DNA from: Halogeometricum rufum
GTDB lineage: Archaea > Halobacteriota > Halobacteria > Halobacteriales > Haloferacaceae
Direction of reading: 5' to 3'
Length of the DNA: 64,000 nucleotides
NCBI RefSeq assembly: GCF_900112175.1
Contig: NZ_FOYT01000001.1
Coordinates: forward strand, 1,116,001-1,180,000
Shown one piece after another: positions 59,393-64,000 of this stretch. Each line of letters opens with the position of its first letter. Position 1 is the first letter of the stretch. The translations under genes were made by a program, and so were the position numbers. The notes under the pieces are model-generated. The model had not been told where the DNA came from. It made no database searches and saw nothing but the letters and a program-made list of their open reading frames with translations.

Positions 59393-60319
59393 ATGACGAA
59401 CTTCGACTTGACAGGGGTTTACCCGGCGATGACGACGCCGTTCGCCCCGGACGGAAGCATCGACCACGAAACGCTCGCAGACGACGCCCGACGCCTCGAA
59501 GGCGCCGGCGTCGCCGGCCTCGTTCCCGTCGGCTCCACCGGCGAGAGCGCCACCCTCACCCACGACGAACACGTCGCGGTTGTCGAGACGGTGGTGGACG
59601 CCGTCGACGACGTGCCCGTCATCGCGGGTTCGGGGTCGAACTCGACCCGCGAGGCCCTCGAACTCTCCAGACGCTCCGCGGCCGTCGGCGCGGACGGACT
59701 CCTCCTCATCTCGCCGTACTACAACAAGCCCGAACAGGAGGGAATCGTCGAACACTACCGAACCGTCGCCGACGAGGTGGACGTTCCGCAGATCGTCTAC
59801 AACGTCCCCTCGCGCACGGGGAGCAACATCGAACCGGCGACGGTCGAGGCGCTCGCCTCCCACGACAACATCGCGGGCTACAAGGCCGCCAGCGGCGACA
59901 TCGGCCAGATATCCGAAGTCGTCGAGCGCACCCGCGAGGAGGAGTTCTCGGTGCTGTCCGGCGACGACGCCCTCACGCTGCCCGTCATCTCTGTCGGCGG
60001 CGACGGGGTCATCTCCGTCACCGGCAACGTCGAACCCGAGCGCATGGTCGCGCTGGCGGACGCCGCCCTCGGCGGCGAGATGGACCGCGCCCGCGACCTG
60101 CACCACGAACTCGGCCCGCTCAACCGCCTGCTGTTCGCCGAGACGAACCCCATCCCGGTGAAGGCGGCCATGGAGATTCGCGGTCACTCCTCGGGGGCGC
60201 TCCGCCCGCCGCTGACCGACCTGACGGCGGAGAACCGCCAGGCGCTCGAAGCCGCCCTCGACGAACTCGACGCGACGCGCGAGGAGTCGCTGGGACTCGA
60301 ACCGGCGGAGGGCGCGTAG
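59393..60319 (+). CDS. dapA: 4-hydroxy-tetrahydrodipicolinate synthase
   Basis: The 308 residues carry DapA signatures: VPVGSTGESATLTHDEHV, the active-site Tyr in IVYNVPSRTGSNI, and the Schiff-base Lys in AGYKAASGDI, with LLLISPYYNKPEQEGI between. The enzyme condenses pyruvate and aspartate semialdehyde, the first committed step to lysine. It is the head of the operon; dapB starts at the base after its stop. Confidence 0.95.
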   Translation: MTNFDLTGVYPAMTTPFAPDGSIDHETLADDARRLEGAGVAGLVPVGSTGESATLTHDEHVAVVETVVDAVDDVPVIAGSGSNSTREALELSRRSAAVGADGLLLISPYYNKPEQEGIVEHYRTVADEVDVPQIVYNVPSRTGSNIEPATVEALASHDNIAGYKAASGDIGQISEVVERTREEEFSVLSGDDALTLPVISVGGDGVISVTGNVEPERMVALADAALGGEMDRARDLHHELGPLNRLLFAETNPIPVKAAMEIRGHSSGALRPPLTDLTAENRQALEAALDELDATREESLGLEPAEGA

Positions 60320-61090
60320 ATGGGTGACCCCGTCCGCGTCGCGGTCACGGGCGCGGCCGGTCGGATGGGCCGCGAACTCCTCGACGTGGCCGCCGGGCGC
60401 GACGACGTGTCGGTGGTCCTCGCGGTGAACCGGAGCCCGGTCGAATCGGTGTCGGGGGTCGACGTCCGCGACGCCGCCGACCTGTCCACCCACCTCGCCG
60501 AGACGAACCCCGACGTGTTGGTGGACTTCACCGGCCCCGAGTCGAGCACAGACTACGCCGCCGCCTGCGCCGAGGCGGGCGTCGGCGTCGTCGTCGGCAC
60601 CACCGGCTTCGACGCGGACGGGCGCGCGGCGCTGGACGAGGCGGCAGAGTCCGTCCCGCTCCTGCACGCGACGAACTTCTCGCGGGGCGTCGCGGCGCTT
60701 CGTCGCGCCGTCCGAGAGGCCGTCGCCGCCCTCCCCGACTACGACGTTGAGGTCACCGAGACGCACCACAACGGCAAGCGCGACGCGCCGTCGGGGACGG
60801 CGACCACCCTGCTCGACGAGGTAGACGACGTCCGCGGCGCGTCCGACCGCGTCTACGGCCGCGAGGGCGACCAGCCCCGAACCGAGGGCGAGATAGGCGT
60901 CCACGCCCGCCGCGCGGGCGGCGTGACCGGCGAACACGAGGTGCTGCTCGCCGACGACCACCAACTGCTCTCCCTGACGCACCGTGCGGGGTCCCGCGGC
61001 GTCTTCGCCGCCGGCGCCCTCGACGCTGCCGTCTGGCTCGCCGACCGCGACGCCGGGCGGTACGACTTCGACGAGGTACTCGACGCATGA
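60320..61090 (+). CDS. dapB: 4-hydroxy-tetrahydrodipicolinate reductase
   Basis: The 256 residues show an N-terminal Rossmann motif GAAGRMGRELLDVAA, DFTGPESS, VGTTGFDADG, ATNFSRGVAAL, and the substrate-binding signature ETHHNGKRDAPSGTA. It reduces the DapA product with NAD(P)H. Overlap with dapD is ATGA. Confidence 0.95.
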   Translation: MGDPVRVAVTGAAGRMGRELLDVAAGRDDVSVVLAVNRSPVESVSGVDVRDAADLSTHLAETNPDVLVDFTGPESSTDYAAACAEAGVGVVVGTTGFDADGRAALDEAAESVPLLHATNFSRGVAALRRAVREAVAALPDYDVEVTETHHNGKRDAPSGTATTLLDEVDDVRGASDRVYGREGDQPRTEGEIGVHARRAGGVTGEHEVLLADDHQLLSLTHRAGSRGVFAAGALDAAVWLADRDAGRYDFDEVLDA

Positions 61091-61932
61091 GCATCCAATC
61101 CGAGATAGACGACCTGTGGCAGCGCTACGAAGACGACGAGATAGACGCGGAGACGGCCGGCTCGGAGACGCTGGCGACGCTCGACGCCTTCCTCGTCTCC
61201 CTCGAACAGGGCGACGTGCGGGCGGCCGAACAGGTCGGCGACTCCGGCCCGGACGGCTGGGTGGTCAACGAGTGGGTCAAGCGAGGCATCCTGCTGAACT
61301 TCGGGCTGCGCGAGACCATCGCCCGCGACTACGGCGGCGTGACGTACTACGACGTGCTCCCCCTCCGCGGCACGGCCGACTTGGGCCAGCGAGGGACGCG
61401 AAACACGCCGGACGGCACCACCATCCGCCGGGGGGCGTACCTCGGGTCGGACTGCATCATGATGTCGCCCTCCTTCGTCAACGTCGGCGCGCACGTCGGC
61501 GACGGGACCCTCGTGGACTCCTGCGACACCGTCGGCTCCTGCGCGCAACTCGGCGAGAACGTCAAGCTGGGCGCGAACACCCTCGTCGGCGGCGTCCTCG
61601 AACCCGTCGAGGACGCGCCCGTGATAATCGAAGACGGCGTCTCGCTCGGTGCGGGCTGTCGGGTCACCTCGGGCTTCCACGTCGGCGAGAATACCGTCGT
61701 CGGCGAGAACACGCTCCTGTCGCCGCGCATCCCCGTCTACGACCTCGTCGAGGAGGAGGTGCTGTACGGTCACCTGCCGTCGAACCGCAGAGCGTTCACC
61801 CGCTACGTGGAGTCATCGCTCGGCGACCACGACATCTTCGCGGGCGGCGCGTACAAGCCCGCCGTCGTCGCCCTCGACATCGAGGACGACACCCTCGACA
61901 AGACGCGGCGCGAGGAGGCACTGCGCGGATGA
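61087..61932 (+). CDS. dapD: Tetrahydrodipicolinate N-succinyltransferase
   Basis: The 281 residues have an N-terminal helical part and a left-handed beta-helix of hexapeptide repeats (TTIRRGAYLGSDCIMMSPSF, VDSCDTVGSCAQLGENVKLG). It transfers succinyl from succinyl-CoA, defining the succinylase branch of lysine synthesis. It is coupled at both ends by ATGA overlaps. dapC and dapE are not in the window. Confidence 0.9.
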   Translation: MSIQSEIDDLWQRYEDDEIDAETAGSETLATLDAFLVSLEQGDVRAAEQVGDSGPDGWVVNEWVKRGILLNFGLRETIARDYGGVTYYDVLPLRGTADLGQRGTRNTPDGTTIRRGAYLGSDCIMMSPSFVNVGAHVGDGTLVDSCDTVGSCAQLGENVKLGANTLVGGVLEPVEDAPVIIEDGVSLGAGCRVTSGFHVGENTVVGENTLLSPRIPVYDLVEEEVLYGHLPSNRRAFTRYVESSLGDHDIFAGGAYKPAVVALDIEDDTLDKTRREEALRG

Positions 61933-63188
61933 CGCCCGCCGGTGGCGGGGGAGGAGAGGCGGACCCGCGGATTCGACGGCTCTCCGAGTGGGACGGAGAC
62001 GAACTCCTCGCACTCGCGGAGGAACACGGCACGCCCCTCTACGTCGTCGATTTGGACCGCGTGCGGGAGAACTGCGCTCGTCTCGACGCGGCGTTCCCCG
62101 ACGCCGAAGTGCGCTACGCGCTGAAGGCCCACACGGGCCGCGCCGTCCTCGAAACCGTCCGCGAGGCGGGACTCGCCGCCGAGTGCGCCTCCGCGGGCGA
62201 GGTCGAACGCGCCCTCGCCGCCGGGTACGACGGGAGCGATGTCCAGTACACCGCCGTCAACCCGCCGGGACGTGACCTCGACCACGTCGTGGACCGCTGG
62301 CGCGACCATCCGGAACTCACCGTCACCGTCGGCGCGGCGGACACCGTCGACCGCCTGCGCGAACGCGGGTTCGACGGCCGCCTCTGCATCCGCGCCAACC
62401 CGGGCGTCGGCGCGGGCCACCACGAGAAGGTCCAGACGGGGGCGAACGCGAAGTTCGGCGTCCCGTACGACGACGTGGCCGAGTTGGCCGAGTCCGTCGC
62501 CGACGACTTCGAACTCGTCGGCCTGCACGCCCACGCCGGGAGCGGTATCTCCGGCGACGACCTGTCGAACCACCGCGAACTGGTCCGACGGATGGGCGAA
62601 CTCGCCCGCGAGGTGGCGTCCCGCGTCGGCCCCCTCGAGTTCGTGGACGTGGGCGGCGGGTTCGGCGTCCCCTACCGCGAGGACGAACCGCCCCTCGACC
62701 TCGAGAGCGTCGCCGACGCGACGCGGGAGGCTCTCGGCGACGTCTCCGGCACCCTCGCGGTCGAACCCGGCCGGTACGTCGTCGCCGACGCGGGCGTCCT
62801 CCTCACGCGGGTCAACACCGTCAAGGAGGCGCCCGACGCCACCGTCGTCGGCGTGGACGCGGGGATGACCACCCTGCTCCGCCCCGCGATGTACGACGCC
62901 TACCACGAGATTCGGAACCTGTCGGCGACCGAGGACGTTCAGGCGATATCTGCCACCGTCGCGGGCCCTATCTGTGAGTCCTCGGATGTGATGTGTGAGA
63001 ACAGGTTACTCGCCGCTCCCCGTCGAGGACATCTCCTCGCCGTCGGGAACGCGGGTGCCTACGGATACGAGATGGCAAGCACCTACAACTCGCGGCCTCG
63101 ACCGGCCGAAGTCGCACTCTCGGGCGGCGACGCCCGCGTCGTGCGGCGACGAGAGACCCTGGCTGACCTCACGGAGTTAGAAGAATGA
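61929..63188 (+). CDS. lysA: Diaminopimelate decarboxylase
   Basis: The 419 residues are an alanine-racemase-fold PLP enzyme: Lys in EVRYALKAHTGRAVLE, HAHAGSGISGDDLSN, FVDVGGGFGVPY, AVEPGRYVVADAGV, and the active-site Cys motif GPICESSDVMC. It converts meso-DAP to lysine. The start ATG 61929 overlaps the dapD stop and has a Gly-rich leader (MTPAGGGGGEAD). Confidence 0.95.
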   Translation: MTPAGGGGGEADPRIRRLSEWDGDELLALAEEHGTPLYVVDLDRVRENCARLDAAFPDAEVRYALKAHTGRAVLETVREAGLAAECASAGEVERALAAGYDGSDVQYTAVNPPGRDLDHVVDRWRDHPELTVTVGAADTVDRLRERGFDGRLCIRANPGVGAGHHEKVQTGANAKFGVPYDDVAELAESVADDFELVGLHAHAGSGISGDDLSNHRELVRRMGELAREVASRVGPLEFVDVGGGFGVPYREDEPPLDLESVADATREALGDVSGTLAVEPGRYVVADAGVLLTRVNTVKEAPDATVVGVDAGMTTLLRPAMYDAYHEIRNLSATEDVQAISATVAGPICESSDVMCENRLLAAPRRGHLLAVGNAGAYGYEMASTYNSRPRPAEVALSGGDARVVRRRETLADLTELEE

Positions 63189-64000
63189 GCGTACTTCACG
63201 AACGAATCCCTGTCGCAAAGTATCACGGAACCGGAAACGACTTCATCGTCGTGGACGCGGAGGAGTCGGTCCCCGACCGACCCGCGTTCGCGTCGACGCA
63301 CTGCAACCGAGACTCGGGCATCGGCGGCGCGGAGGCCGAACGGCGCGGCGCGGACGGCGTCCTCTTTCTCGCACTCGAACGTCGCTACTCGCCGCCCCGC
63401 GTCGTGATGACTCTCGTCCAACCCGACGGCTCCGTCGCCGCGATGTGCGGCAACGGCGCGCGGTGCGCCGCCTCGTGGGCCGCCGGGCGGACCGGGTCGT
63501 CGGAACTGATGATAGACACGCCCGCCGGCACGCGCCACGCCATCGTCGAGGGCGACCGGGTCACCATCGAGATGGGCGACCCGTCGTTCCGCCCGCGCGA
63601 CGTCCCCCTCGCCCGGGAGTCCGAACTCGTCGAGGAGGACGTCGAAGGACTGACCGTCACCGCCGTGAACACGGGCGTCCCGCACGCCGTCGCGTTCGTC
63701 GACGACGTGGACGACGTCGACCTCGACGCCGTCGCGCCCGCCGTCCGTCACGCCGACGTGTTCCCCGAGGGCGCCAACGTCACCGTCGCCTCTCCGAACG
63801 ACGACGGGTCGTTCAGTCAGCGCACGTTCGAACGCGGCGTCGAGGGCGAGACGCAGTCCTGCGGCACCGGCGCCGTCGCCGTCGTCGCCGCCGGCAAGCG
63901 CGTCGGACTCCTCGACGGCGACGCCGCCGTGACCGTCTCGCCGCCCGGCGGCGACCTCGAAATCACGGTCCCCGACGACGGTCCGGCCACCCTCTCCGGG
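63185..64000 (+). CDS. dapF: Diaminopimelate epimerase, 3' end outside window
   Basis: 272 residues are visible from ATG 63185 (MSVLHERIPVAKYHGTGNDF), overlapping the lysA stop (ATGA). Both catalytic cysteines are present, in AAMCGNGARCAASW and ETQSCGTGAVAVVA. The enzyme makes meso-DAP from LL-DAP. The usual length is 270-290, so only the last few residues are missing. Confidence 0.95.
   Translation, partial: MSVLHERIPVAKYHGTGNDFIVVDAEESVPDRPAFASTHCNRDSGIGGAEAERRGADGVLFLALERRYSPPRVVMTLVQPDGSVAAMCGNGARCAASWAAGRTGSSELMIDTPAGTRHAIVEGDRVTIEMGDPSFRPRDVPLARESELVEEDVEGLTVTAVNTGVPHAVAFVDDVDDVDLDAVAPAVRHADVFPEGANVTVASPNDDGSFSQRTFERGVEGETQSCGTGAVAVVAAGKRVGLLDGDAAVTVSPPGGDLEITVPDDGPATLSG

Overview
The window is high-GC haloarchaeal DNA (class Halobacteria). 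The evidence is the acidic proteome, archaeal TFB, SRP19, GAR1, archaeal Trm5, a presenilin-type protease, a PGF-CTERM surface protein, TATA-type promoters and ATGA-coupled genes. It splits into two parts at a tRNA-Thr(CGT) gene at 45759-45831 (minus strand).

Positions 1-45,758 are a tailed-virus (Caudoviricetes, siphovirus-like) provirus lying against the 3' end of that tRNA gene. Read on the minus strand from right to left it runs as follows. An early block at 42-45.6 kb holds coiled-coil, winged-helix and zinc-finger proteins and an intergenic region rich in inverted repeats (43.8-44.1 kb). A block of small membrane proteins sits at 39.8-41.7 kb, interrupted by a 734-bp element with inverted ends. 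A TATA promoter at 39.4 kb precedes a co-directional virion operon: terminase small and large subunits, portal, MuF-like protein, prohead protease/scaffold, decoration protein, HK97-fold capsid protein, connectors, tail tube, tail-assembly chaperone with a probable +1 programmed frameshift, a 1319-residue tape measure, hub, fibres and a beta-helix tailspike. No sheath gene is visible. The left third (1-16 kb) holds lysogeny-type and accessory genes: a divergent switch of a PadR-like regulator and a PhiH1-type winged-helix repressor around a structured, palindrome-rich spacer; several zinc-finger proteins; an RHH/HNH pair with a GCATA operator array; a pentapeptide-repeat protein fused to a K+-channel module; a protein of four tandem repeats; and several AT-richer membrane proteins. 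Three genes here are frameshifted or stopped (22.1, 11.9 and 10.4 kb). No integrase or left attachment site is in the window, so the provirus continues past position 1.

Positions 45,759-64,000 are host chromosome. They hold trm5, a YqeC/MobA pair linked to Mo-cofactor biology, tfb, a btuD-btuC / btuF cobalamin-type ABC importer expressed divergently around a 15-bp palindrome, an F420-reductase-like gene, srp19-gar1 overlapping by one base, a presenilin homologue, a PUA protein, small membrane proteins, a NYN nuclease, and the lysine operon dapA-dapB-dapD-lysA-dapF (succinylase route; dapF runs off the right end).
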